DNA from: Eunapius fragilis
Taxonomy: Eukaryota > Porifera > Demospongiae > Spongillida > Spongillidae
Length of the DNA: 64,000 nucleotides
Assembly (NCBI GenBank): GCA_963681505.1
Contig: OY811972.1
Span: 1,539,432-1,603,431 of the forward strand
Direction of reading: 5' to 3'
The notes beneath the pieces were generated by a model, which was not told the DNA's origin, ran no database searches, and saw only the letters and a list, made by a program, of their open reading frames with translations. The translations under genes were made by a program, and so were the position numbers. Positions 1 through 10,802 of the stretch are shown here, piece by piece (position 1 is the first letter of the stretch; each line of letters opens with the position of its first letter).

Positions 1-345
1 GGTAGAGCTCAGGGACTAGCTTTTTCACAGCCAACAACATCTTGTCACGTCGGATAGAGTTGAAGGCATTGCTAAAGTCTAGCTTTAGAAGTAGCATATC
101 AGGTGGTAGAGAGTGTAGGTACTGTCTGGCAGCGTGTACTGCAGCTTCTGCTCCACCCTTGACGCCAAAACCTAGCTGCCGCGGTGCAAGTAGAGATGAC
201 ATATTATCAGTAACTTTGTTGCCTGCAATCTTTGCAACAAGGCGGCGTAAAATGCAGCCAACAGCAATAGGCCTTATGCCTCCATCTTTCTTTTCCAAAG
301 CAATCAGGTTTGCTCCGAAGAAAAAGGGACGAACAGAGGTAGGAA
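1..345 (-). mobile_element. LINE-type reverse transcriptase fragment
   Basis: Read on the minus strand from about 345 to 1, one open frame encodes the fingers/palm part of a retroelement reverse transcriptase. The block GGIRPIAVG is followed by an LGFGV-type block and then by the motif-A stretch LLKLDFSNAFNSIRRD, which carries the first catalytic Asp. This order is typical of non-LTR (LINE-like) reverse transcriptases common in marine invertebrates. The frame is open to the window edge, so the YxDD block and 3' end lie outside. No coherent coding is seen 5' of about position 350, so the copy is probably 5'-truncated. I see the motifs directly; the clade is not resolved. Confidence 0.85.
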
Positions 346-430
346 CTTTTCCCAGATGGTTAAATTATGATGCATTTGAGTCAAGATATAACAAAATTAT
401 ACGTTCAATCGTGTGACCTTGGTGATTTTA

Positions 431-574
431 CACAGCCAAATCTGGTACAGGAATGACTACCGAACGGATATGTTCCAGATTGTTGCGACAACATTCATGC
501 CATGTTGTCGCAACAATCTGGAACATATCCGTTCGGCAGTCATTCCTGTACCAGGTTGTTAAGATTTGGCTGTG
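431..574. repeat. Foldback hairpin, about 64-bp arms
   Basis: Positions 431-494 and 502-574 are near-perfect reverse complements separated by a 7-bp spacer. The right arm carries about 10 extra bases (GGTTGTTAAG-like) near its outer end. It sits next to the reverse transcriptase fragment but shares nothing with it. It is probably a small foldback MITE or a cruciform-forming repeat; no target duplication is evident. Confidence 0.75.
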
Positions 575-1285
575 GAAAATTATTGCATTGGGGGCAAAAG
601 TGTGGTGTGCATGCGTGTATATGGAATAATGGTAAAACTTGCTGCGTTGTCGGATGCCTGAAGAGATCGGACAAGGACTAAAGTATAAAGTTCTTCCTTA
701 TACGTATACCTTCGGCAAATTTCTGGCACAGCAAATAGCAGAAAGAGTTGCCGTCTCGGAGGCAGCCATATATACGGATCTGTTTCTAGACCTGCTGCAT
801 ATCGGTCTCGAGCGACGGCAGACTAACTCTGGATATAATCCGAAACACGCTTCATTTCATTCACGCGAAATACTCGCTTGCCCCCAATGTAAAATATTCT
901 ACGGTATACATATTGGTCAACATGACAATGCTCGTCGTGACGTAAGCCATGCAACCCCTCTATTATGACGGCGACGGCCCTGCAATTCACAAGAACACAC
1001 GGACTCTCAATTGCACGCACAGGAATTAATATTGCTGCTAGCACACGTCAACTTTGATGACCCTTCCTGGAAATTTTATAGTACCGCGTTAGTCTCTGTT
1101 CGGCCCTCTTATAATTAACGCGCCTACAATGATTGTATACATTTGATGTGTCCACATGGGTATATACAAATTTTGCCACTACTATAAGATCATGAGATCC
1201 ATCAACCCCTCTACAGAAGTGGTCCGTTTGATAAAACTAACACAGAGGTTAATATAACACTGCATACAGACTTCAGACTTCAAAT

Positions 1286-1510
1286 GGGGGGGGGGGGGGG
1301 GGGGGGGGGGGAGGGTGGGTGGGTCCGGAAATTCCCGGAATACTCTAATCCTCGAAATACAAACATCCGAGTGGATGAAATTTTTGGGCGTTATTGTATG
1401 TAAAACTGTATATGTGCAAAACGCACGCACACACACATGCACACACATACACACACATGCACACACTATACATACGCGCACACCCACAGACCCCTCGCAC
1501 ACACAACATA
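1286..1510. repeat. Poly-G run and CA-rich microsatellite
   Basis: A run of about 26 G at 1286-1311 is followed at about 1423-1505 by a degenerate (CA)n tract. Apparent reading frames here are low-complexity and are not supported as genes. From 575 to 1540 I see no other convincing gene. Confidence 0.9.
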
Positions 1511-1539
1511 ACTCTTCCTTGCTCGATCACTTGAATCAC

Positions 1540-2440
1540 CTTCAATTGGCTCTGGTTCTTTTCCTGCTGGTACACCAAGGGCACACACGAGACCCCTCCT
1601 AGGCTGGTGGTGGTACTGGACCAGTTCATCCAGACTGGTAAAGTACTTTGTGGGTACACCTTCCTGGGACTGTCAATCAACCATGCACGAATGAATCCAT
1701 GTTAGTGCATACGCAAGCACAACAAATTCAAAGAATTAACGCACAGTCACATCACCAGAATTATCTCTGACATCACGTACAACTATTACACGTGCATGCA
1801 AGCAAATGCACATGTCAAAATGACTCGCGCTCACCTGCACCATATACATGCAAATGCGCACGCGCAAACTTGCACATACACACACAAGCAAGCAGCATAT
1901 AACATCAGTGCAAGTGAGCTAACCTGAACGTAGTAACGCCCATCATCGATAACGAAGATGCGATAATGGTGGACGCGATGTTGAAAGCTGGCAGAGCGAA
2001 AACAACACAATTGAATATACGCAGATATGCGAGAAATGAGCAACTGATCAAGAAACAAACAAAGAGTGTCGATGCAGAGCCTTTTGCCTTGCAGACCTTG
2101 CCAATAGCTAAACGTGATGATGCTGCACATATATAGGAGTGTCCTGCATGCGTGCATGTTTCCGAAATGGCAAGAACAATTAAGATTTTGCCTAATGTTG
2201 GCTCAATTCACCTGGTAACGACTAATGCTGATCGAGCGGGACACCACATTTACGTGCAGCTGCATGCTAATCAGTTAGGCATGCAGATCGAGTGGAGAAA
2301 CTTACATTAGGGAAAGGACCTGGCCTTCCTCCACTGACTCGCTTTTACGTATCACAAATGTGCCATCCACCTTGCTCTTCTTTAGCCATCTCTCGGTGTC
2401 AACTCTGCTCATTTGCACAAGCCATGGCCTCGAATTGGAC
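1540..2440 (-). CDS. SH2-domain gene, three consecutive exons (partial)
   Basis: Three minus-strand exons splice in phase into one SH2 domain. Exon a (2306 to about 2440) holds the N-terminal helix and the phosphotyrosine-binding strand: the phrase KSKVDGTFVIRKSES matches the family's FLVRES motif with its key Arg. It ends at a perfect GTAAGT donor. Exon b (1924-1987, 64 nt) reads HRVHHYRIFVIDDGRYYVQ, with the conserved His and Tyr of the HYRI strand. Exon c (about 1540-1663) reads KYFTSLDELVQYHH and RRGLVCALGVPAGKEP, the C-terminal helix and last strand. SH2 domains bind phosphotyrosine peptides in cytosolic signalling. The exon c wording recalls Abl/Src-type SH2 domains, but no SH3 or kinase exon is seen, so the family is open. 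The 5' boundary of exon a and the 3' end of exon c are estimates. Confidence 0.82.
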
Positions 2441-2645
2441 GAGGCAGTCAGCTCATTGGCCGCCAAACAGAATAATATATTAGCTCTGGTGTAAAGCTTA
2501 TGTGTACACATCCTCTACCAAGAATTTTAATGGTGGGGTGGGGGGGGGGGAGGGGGGGCACCAATTATCAAAAATTACGGTATAGCTAGCTAATACTAAG
2601 GTACATCGAACTTCAACTTTGACATGCTGCAGGGGGATTACAGTG

Positions 2646-2683
2646 TACATCACCGCTACGCTTGCAAACGTAGCAGTGATGTA
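2646..2683. repeat. Short hairpin, 15-bp arms
   Basis: TACATCACCGCTACG at 2646-2660 pairs, with one mismatch, with its reverse complement at 2669-2683 across an 8-base loop. It lies in non-coding sequence upstream of the SH2 exons. Confidence 0.6.
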
Positions 2684-3039
2684 TTCCACCCGCAGCTGCA
2701 ATGCAATGGGTAGGCCTGCACATCGAAAAAAATGCCACACCGACAGGATATATAAATACTCAAACCTCCCAGCTGCACCGGCTTTATCACAGCTAGGAAT
2801 TGATGGTTGTTTTAACCGTTTGAAAGACAGATAGAACTGTTTTTTTACACACGTTTTGAAGCACAGAAGTACTTGTACTTGTCAACCAGTGCAGTAAAGT
2901 GGGGACGACACATAACGATGCAAAATGGATGGGAAGGGGGGGGGGGGGGGTGTAGAGCAGTGCATATATACCACGTTAACAGTGAAAGCTCCCTAGCGAA
3001 TGCTATTCTACATAGAAGAAGGCAATGCGCCTATATCAT

Positions 3040-3490
3040 TCCGGGTGAAAAAATAGACGCTATAGCACGTTATTACAAGTAAAAATGGGACACGTGATTT
3101 TCAAGACGATTATCTTCTTGATTGTGCAATACAATAGAGTTGAATTTTGCCTATACACAAAGCGGTCCAGTGTGTATAAAGTTCCAAAGACCGGTCGTTT
3201 TGCCATGCATATAGCTCCGATGATATTCGCATTCAATGTACGAGCTTCATTTCGCGGGCTTTTGGACTTTCCCTGGAAATCAAGTTTGTAACTTGAATGT
3301 GAATTCTTCGGAACGATGCATGCCAAACCGACCGGTCTTTGGACTTTATACACATTGGACCGCTTTGTGCATAGGCGAAATTCAACTGTATTGTATTGCA
3401 CAATCAAGAAGATAAGCGTGTTTTGGCGTTATTTATACATGCATTTTCACGCGCGTAATAACGTTTTATAACGTCTATTTTTTTCACCCG
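3040..3490. mobile_element. Foldback MITE, about 450 bp
   Basis: Two long arms are inverted copies. The inner arms are 3110-3213 and 3315-3414. The outer arms run from about 3040 (CCGGGTGAAAAAATAGACG) to about 3490 (its complement, ending TTTTTTCACCCGGG). The middle 100 bp is partly paired too. No coding capacity is seen. It belongs to a different sequence family from the ACAAGTAA foldback elements elsewhere in the window. I did not find a clear target duplication. Confidence 0.8.
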
Positions 3491-3884
3491 GGTTGTTACG
3501 TGGGACACCTCCCCGCTCCTCTCCCCCGCAATAGTACTATATTTTTAAAAATGATATATGCCTCATCATTGACATCCCATGTTTATAAGCTGACCATGAC
3601 TCAGCAGAACCAGCAAATCAAAGAATTGTAACGATATCGAAGGAAAATGGTTAATAACCCTGACATCAAAGAAATCATTCTGTCGACATCCCCAAAAACA
3701 TTCATTTGCCACATCAAGCCAGGCTCCAGCCTCTGTGTTTTTGTACTTGAAATGTTCATGTCAAGAGGCTGAAGTGAAGGCTGATCTGCACACACATGTG
3801 ACAAACCTCAGAAAGGAATTCGGCTATAATATCCCTCTATTCATTATGGCTTATGGAAGGAACTCTTCCGCGCAGGGACAGTTG

Positions 3885-4835
3885 AAAGCGTTATAATAGC
3901 ATGTCTGATACAAAAATACGTCATATTTTGCTTGTCAAAAGATCTTAATTGATCTAAAATGAATATAACACTTTAATTATTAAAAAAAAATCATATCATC
4001 CAGTGTGGTAAACTTTCATCCAGCACTTCAGATTCTTTGCCAAACAAATGTGAATTACAGTGCAGGGTAGTATTGGTGCATGGTTCATCTCTGCTGGGGT
4101 GTTGAGGACCGTTGGCTATATGTGAACTCACGTTACAGCCACAGTAACCAAATGACCTCTGCTCCTGTGTCCCCTGGATATGCCTACAACAAGGTTGACC
4201 ACACTTATCTGAATGAACAGATAATGTAGGCCTGTTGTTAGCATCAATGTCCCCTGCTTTAGATATTTCTACAATGGTTGACTGGAATCTGCAGAAGCTT
4301 TGTGTCATTGGTGTCTCAGACTCCTGGTACTCTGGAAAACTGTTTTGTTTTTGTGTAGTGCTGTAAGACCTCCTCAAGAGAGCAGGCAGTGTTTACAGTG
4401 AGCTCACAGTGTGCTTGAACAATGACAGAATATGATGGAAAAAACCTTTTGTAGTGATGGCATACAAAAAAGGGTTGGTAAGGGCACTGAATGGGTTGAC
4501 AAAGACAACCAGCCACCTTGCCTGACTAACATCAACAAATGGTTTATTGAATAGAGCTGAATACCCAATAACAACAATCAGTAACCAGCACAGAAAATCA
4601 ATGATGATAATAGGTGCCATGTTCCTTAGTTGCCTGACAGTCTCATTCCTGCATTGCCCTAACGCTGTGGAGCAACGCAATGCAGCGCATAAGATGATTA
4701 TATATGAGACAAGGATGGTCAAGAAGGCAGCCCGCATGATCATTGCCAACAGCGCCCCAATGTTGACCTTGTCTTTGAAGTCAGACGTAACAAAGGAAAA
4801 TACACTGCAGGTCTGCTGTAACTAATGACACCCAA
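3885..4835 (-). pseudogene. Truncated paralogue of the LRR-GPCR (TM5-TM7 and tail)
   Basis: This segment duplicates the 3' end of the receptor gene at 8447-17835. Similarity begins abruptly at about 4835 and runs through TM5, TM6 and TM7 (FSALTNPFLYAITTKGF, keeping the NPxxY motif) into the cytosolic tail and 3' flank, which also matches the flank near 7805-8079. There is no upstream ectodomain or TM1-TM4. An in-frame TAA (4393-4395) stands where the paralogue has a Lys codon, yet the same frame stays open and tail-like down to about 3991. It is therefore a decayed partial duplicate, not a working receptor. It could in principle be an exon of a chimeric gene, but no donor sequence is seen. 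Confidence 0.85.
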
Positions 4836-5218
4836 TTACATTATTATTATCATCTTAGTGTCTTACAGATGAATCAGTCAGCACAAGCACGCAAGGCCTG
4901 AGAGGCGGAGGGGGCAGGCCTCATGCAACTATTGATATTTATATAGCGTTCTAAAAACGTCGTATATAGCATTCAAAAATTTATTTACAAGATTCGACTT
5001 TTGCTCTGAAATGGTGTGAAACATATAAATGTCATGCATAAATAGATTACATTACCTTACCGAAAGCGTTTGTGTTTCGCATATGCTCATGCCTGTGTGT
5101 ATACTGAGCTAATCTTACGTTGATCAGTTCTCAACTGAAACAGCCTTAAATGGATTACCAGTTTAATTCCCACAATTAAGTGAACAGTGTATATCATTAT
5201 GCTGTATAGCTACATGTA

Positions 5219-6015
5219 TATCGGAAGTTTCGTTAGAAACTTCCATATAGGATTTGACCACGACTATGAATGTCATTAAAAAACGCGACCCGTCTGTAAC
5301 AACACTCCCGACGATCGGATCGTGTAGCTTGTTTTAGCAATCGATCTAGAAGTCAAAAATGAGTAGTTTCGTTTTTGTTTCATGTCGCTGAACCGCGTGG
5401 TTGTTGAGAACAAGAGTGTACTGCCCGTCCTCGTACCCAGTCTCGGAACAAGGGGCGGGTCGTCTTCTTATTCTTCTTCTCCTTCTTGGCAACGCATAAC
5501 TCAGGACAGGAACATTTCTAAGCGATGAAAATTTCACCAATAGCTTCAGAATCGGCTGGAGGACTCGCTTTTATATTTGATAAACAATCGACTATCAGCC
5601 TCCTATGTCTTGTTAGTCTCGTACCCAGACCGTCTATGACGTAAGCGATTATAGTATAATCACTACGTCCATACGTATGGACGTAGTGTTTACAGCGATT
5701 ATTAAATGGGTATGAAAAAAAATAAAGAAAACAAGTAAATAAAAACATTCTCTACGAGAAAGTTGGTGGGATATAGGATTTGATTATGACATTGGTGGTG
5801 TAAAAAGCAAAGAAACAAGGTCTTATCAGAAGGGAAAATGTCATAGTCCTATATTTAGCACACAAACAACACATGCCCTAGAAATGTGCTAAATATAGGA
5901 CTATGACATTTTCCCTTCTGATAAGACCTTGTTTCCTTGCTTTTTACACCACCAATGTCATAATCAAACCTATATCCCACCAACTTTCTCGTAGAGAATG
6001 TTTTTATTTACTTGT
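5219..6015 (-). mobile_element. Composite foldback element, copy P (minus orientation)
   Basis: A near-identical inverted copy of the element at 20094-20930. From left to right it has a terminal hairpin GGAAGTTTC-gtta-GAAACTTCC (5223-5244), an AT-rich stretch, an Arg-rich open frame on the minus strand (about 5346-5540), a decayed palindrome around 5640-5710, and a complete foldback MITE (5731-6015). A third, diverged copy with the same layout lies at 53621-54394. No transposase is encoded, so it is either non-autonomous or an undescribed type. Confidence 0.8.
5731..6015. mobile_element. Foldback MITE (ACAAGTAA family) M1
   Basis: Starts ACAAGTAAATAAAAACATTC and ends with the reverse complement. 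The arms of about 130 bp are nearly perfect complements around a 22-bp loop. It is one of at least eleven copies in the window and forms the right part of composite element P. Confidence 0.92.
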
Positions 6016-7800
6016 ATATATATAAGTCTAAGGGCTCCACTGCTCCACTCCCTTGGTATAACCTGCATGCATGTGTAAGTGGTATATTGTCCGCACATGC
6101 ATACCTCGCATCCTGGACCAACGAAAGGTACGGAAATGACGCTAAATAAATCGCTCAATATAACTCGTCTTTAGGGGTATGAGTTGATAACTGATCGGAA
6201 GTAATTGTCCCGCGGCATGCAAAAATAAAATAATATATGCATGCGTAGCTGAAGAACTGACACGTTTTTCGCGTTCGTCCTGTATTACCGGTAGTATAGA
6301 TTACCTCATATAGAGTTTATCTGTACTGATCTTTCCATGGAAAAATAGTGCATATATACTGAATGATATACAAATATTGGATGTTATGGGTTGGGGCTAC
6401 GCCTACCATCTTTTTGAAAAAATGTCAAATTCTCCAAAGAGAAAAAGAACAGGCAGTGTGACATTATTCCTCTTGCTTGATTTTTCGCTTTCATTTTGCG
6501 GTCCATTATGCATGGAGAGGCTACGGGTGTGTATAATTATGAGTATGTCTCGAATCATTGCGTGTATAACGGGCATATACGTCACACAGCGTACTATTAG
6601 CTATCACTCCGTATACAGTCCGTACTACCCCCTAACGCATCCTACATGGTTTGCTTACACATATGCATGGAGAAATGCCCCATACACATTAATTGGTGGT
6701 CGTCTTTTAAACGAAAATTTAAAATTAGACAACTATGCTCTATTTAATGAAATACATTTACAATAAATGCATAAAGTAAATAAATAAATAAATGCAAAGG
6801 ACCCCGATATGTTGCTATGCATACGCCGTAAGCATTCAATGGAGAGAACCACCCGTGCCATTACAAAAGGATACTCGCGAACCATCCTCATTCGCGTCGT
6901 TCAATGACATCCATTGTCCATGCATTTATCATTCGAACGTGCACCGCATAGTGCACACTAACTTCCTCATAACCATTGTGGCCGCGTGAGCATAGCAATT
7001 AAATGGTTAGTTGCATGGGGGAGAGGAGAGGTACAGACTGAGAGGGGACAGGAACAAGAGCTCAAGGAACTGGGCTGCCAATGAATTTTAGGGCCTAATT
7101 AAGATACAGATTATTTCGTGTATAATTGCTAACTAATACGTGCCAAGATGATGAGTCACAACAGAGAATTGCCTTCCTACTGTGGTACATGGCTGAAAGG
7201 CTTAGCTGATAACTGTTACATCGGTTATATCTAAACCTGGTTTTATTCAGCCTCGCAGTTGTACGGTGCATGTAATCAAGATCGCTGAAAAACTGATAAG
7301 ATAACGCAATGTGAGTATTCACGTACAATAAATCTACCCAGTTTTTACTTTTTGCTGGATAATGATTCATTGAGACATTGTGAGAAAGCTGGTAAACCAT
7401 GGCCATCTGCAGAACACTTCCGTTTAAGAGTGCACAGTACCCCGCGCCTATAAGAGTGCAATTATTAACGATGCATTTAACCTGCCACTGATAGCATTCC
7501 TAGGACGAGGCATAAAAGACATCTTCCTATAAAGTATCTGCTGTCGACAGATGAAGTATTATGCTTTCATGAATGCACATTTATTCATGCATGCTATGTA
7601 CGCTTTGCTGTAGGTACAATATTATGTTCTTTTGCAAAAATGCACTCTGGATTATTAGTACAAATTATACAAGCATTCATTCTAGAAGTTTGTGTTTCTT
7701 CCTGGTAACTAAAGTCAAACAGACCCCCTCCAATGCATATGTGCCTTCATTGATAATTGCAAAACTAGCTATAGGATGATGCACTCATAATGGTATTTAT
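6016..7800. other. Intergenic, no supported gene
   Basis: AT-rich sequence with several short open frames (the longest 129 codons at 6377-6766, plus strand) that show no recognisable domain, no consistent splice sites and poor codon texture. I see nothing convincing here. Confidence 0.6.
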
Positions 7801-8078
7801 TAGAATGTTATAATTACATGTCTGATACAAAAATTTGCCTACCAAAGAAACATGGATAAGGATTATTTCTAATATGAATACAACACTTTAAATTTTAAAA
7901 AGAAAGTTTATTTCATTGTAGACTCTGATCCAGTGTGTTACACTTCAGATTCTTTGCCAAACAAACGCGAATTACTGTCCAGTGTATAATTCATAGTAGT
8001 GGTGCCTGGTACATCTTCGCTGGGGTTTCGAGGACTGTTTGCCACATTTGAACTCACATTGCAGCCACAGTAACCCAT

Positions 8079-8446
8079 CTAGTTCGGTGTCACCTGGATA
8101 TGAGTGCAGCAAGGTTGATCACACCCATCTGAATGAATGGGTAATGTAGGCCTGTTTTTAGTATCACTGTCCCCTTTTTGGGGCATTTCTTTAAAAATGG
8201 ACAATGATTTGCAGAGTTGACCGGAATCTGAGCTTTGTGTTAATGGTGTCTCAAGTTCTTCGTACTTCGTAAATTTATTATTTTGTGCAGTGTTGCGAGA
8301 CCTCAAGTGAGCAGGCAGTTTTTTCAGGGAGCTCATGATATGCTTGAGCATTGACCATATATGATGGAGAAAGCCTTTTGTTATGATGGCATACAACAAA
8401 GGGTTGGTAAAGGCACTGAACGGGTAGACAAGGGCAACCAGCCACT
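8079..8446 (-). pseudogene. Displaced 3' end of the LRR-GPCR (frameshifted)
   Basis: This is the rest of TM7 and the cytosolic tail of the receptor: NPLLYAIITKGFLHHIW and a Ser/Thr-rich tail with a Cys pair (QPCC), ending at the TAG at 8079-8081. It is one frame away from the upstream 7TM coding because of the 68-bp tandem duplication at 8401-8536. Beyond the TAG the frame goes on, similar to the paralogue at 3885-4835, to a TAA near 7940. The ancestral tail was therefore probably longer, ending in GKESEV, which would fit a type I PDZ-ligand pattern (inference). Confidence 0.8.
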
Positions 8447-8536
8447 TTATCTGGCTAGCATCAACAAAGGGTTGGTAAAGGCACTGAACGGGTAGACAAG
8501 GGCAACCAGCCACTTTATCTGGCTAGCATCAATTAA
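8401..8536. repeat. 68-bp direct tandem duplication inside the TM7 coding
   Basis: Units 8401-8468 and 8469-8536 are identical except near the last bases (CATCAACAAA versus CATCAATTAA). Since 68 is not a multiple of three, the duplication shifts the reading frame of the receptor. The paralogue at 3885-4835 has a single unit. Confidence 0.95.
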
Positions 8537-10802
8537 TGGTTGATTGAACACTGCTGAATAACCAATAACAACGATTGGTAACCTACACAGAAAATCTATG
8601 ATGACAATAGGTGCCATGTTCAGTAGTTGCTTGACAGTTTTACTCCTGCATTGCCCTAACGCTGTGGAGAAACACAATGCAGGGCACAAGATGATCACAT
8701 ATGAGGCAAGGATGATCAAGAAGGCAGCTATGATCATTGCCAACAGCACACCAATGTAGACCTTGTCTTTGAAGTCAGACGTAACGAACGGAAGACACCA
8801 TGCAACTTTGCTGTAACTATTGACACCCACAAGAGGCAGGGCTGCAAAAGTTGATGAAATCAGCCAAGAGAATATTGCAATGATGATTGCCATACTTATG
8901 CTCATGCCAGGTTTTGGACTACGATAGACTGTGTAAACACGCTCCAGGATAATAGCAATGAGCATGCAACAGGAGAGTGCACTAGAGAACATGGCAATGA
9001 AGCCTGCAGACATGCATCCAGGTCCCTTCTGCCATTTCAGTGCTGACTGATAGAAAATATATTTACTGTATGTCTTATCATCAAAGCTGGCAAGAAATGT
9101 GAGATAGATCCCAAGGCAGAAGTCTGCAAATGCAAGATTCAAAATGAAGAACTGAGGAACTTTGATGAAATCTTTTGAAGCAAACATGACAAGGAGCACA
9201 GTTCCATTTCCAAGGAGGACAAGCACTATTGCAGTCCAAATGGCGAATCGGAGTGGCCAAGGGTTCAATAAATTGTCACACGGTGTAAGTGCATTAGCCC
9301 TGGGATAGCAACTTGGTGCCAGGGAATGTGATGGGATCACTATAGGTGGTGAAGGGGTTGCGTCAGTGTACAATTGTGTATTATTGGAGTATTCCCATAT
9401 GATAGTAGGCCCTGGAAGTATCCTGTACACAAGGCCATATGTGGCTGCAAACCAATTAAGTATTGGCAACAGCTTGTCTAAATCCGAGCCATCACCAGGA
9501 ATGAATGGTGGTATGGCTGTACTCATTGGTGGTATGGCTGTACTCATTGGTCGTATGGCTGTACTCATTGGTGGAAAGGTGGGGTTTTCATTGGGTAATG
9601 TAACATTTCCACTTTGTAAATATTCTAGGTGGAAACGTTCTTCCCATAAGCAGCAGTGGTAAGGATATGTAAATTCTAATTGCTGAATACCAAGACATCT
9701 ACACTGATCTGGATCTGGAACTTCATACAACTGTTCTACATTAACTATGGAGAGAGACAGCAAACTCGGAAAACCGCCTTTCGGAAATATCCATTCTGAA
9801 AACATATTCGATGACAAATTGAGCCTTTGAAGATACACTGAATTGTTCTTAAATGCCGTGGGTGATATAGTCACTATTTTGTTATTGTTCAGACGTATGT
9901 CACTTATAATAATGTTTCTCTGAAATAAATTATCAGGCAAGGACTGTATGTGGTTATGATTCAAGTCAACTCTAATTAGGTTGACTAGGTCTTCAAAGAT
10001 CCCTGTTGGTAGATGGCTTATGATGTTGTGGTCCAAATAAAGATACCTCAGGTTGTTCAAACCTTGGAACAAACCGTTTGTCAGTGAATTAATTGCATTG
10101 TAGCTCAAGTCAATTGTACGCAACTGGGAAAGTCCTTGAAAAGTTGCAACATTCAATGATGTCAAAACATTTTTTTCAAGCAAGACTTTGTTGAGTCTTC
10201 TGCATTCCCGTAGAAAGGGTACTGATTTTATTCTATTGTACTCAGCAGATAATACCCCAAGCAGAGGACAGGTTTCACAAAGGTCCTCTGGCAAAGCTTC
10301 AATTATGTTATTTGAAATGGACAGTTCAACAAGGTTACTTTGGCCACGCAAGTTTGGAAGCTGAACAACATGGTTGTTTGCCAAACTCAACTGGTACAGG
10401 CTTACACAGTCATTAAAGGCATTGCTGCTGATCCGGGTAATATTATTGTTGCTGAGATCAAGAGTAATGAGGCTCAACATACCATCAAGGTCATCCTCAT
10501 CAATTTCCACTATTTGGTTGTGGTGGGCAATGAGTTGCTGCAATCTACTATTGGAAGTGTCAATCCTTGGCAGTGTGGTCAGCTGATTTGAGCTAATGTC
10601 CAAGTACTTCAAACGAACAAGGTTCAACATTGGTGCAGCGGAAGTGAGTCTGTTATTGTCAAGCCATACTTTTTGCTGCTTTGTAAAGGGTTCTCCACTG
10701 ATGCTGCTAATCATGTTATTGGAAAGTACCAGCTCTGACATGGCGTATACACCGTCAAATTCATCTCCATTAATTCCAGCAAGTCTGTTATCATTCAGTT
10801 TC
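8447..10802 (-). CDS. LRR-GPCR last exon: LRRs, hinge and 7TM
   Basis: The exon starts after the AG at 10803-10804 in phase 2, which restores Leu before KLNDNRLAGI. Order: about twelve LRRs; hinge with paired Cys near the YPYHCC signature; Pro/Ser/Thr linker with three PMSTAI-type repeats (about 9500-9575); TM1 near 9255; TM7 near 8410. The sequence of TM1-TM3 strongly resembles glycoprotein-hormone/LGR receptors, including the conserved TM3 Cys in GPGC. The DRY position reads ERV. The final five residues (LMLAR) come from the frame shift. Confidence 0.92.

Noticed and set aside
639..1044. Open frames on both strands between 639 and 1044
   Set aside because: Checked for a kinase domain that might follow the SH2 exons; no kinase motifs found.
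1182..1680. Cys/Val-rich minus and His/Thr-rich plus open frames
   Set aside because: Low-complexity CA repeat; only the part at 1540-1663 has a different, supported frame (the SH2 C-terminus).
6377..6766. 129-codon plus-strand open frame
   Set aside because: No domain, no splice context and no similarity to anything else in the window; the length is not exceptional for AT-rich DNA.
8401..8536. Duplicated 68 bp as a small spliced intron
   Set aside because: No GT...AG pair in the right places removes exactly one unit, and both units are coding-like.
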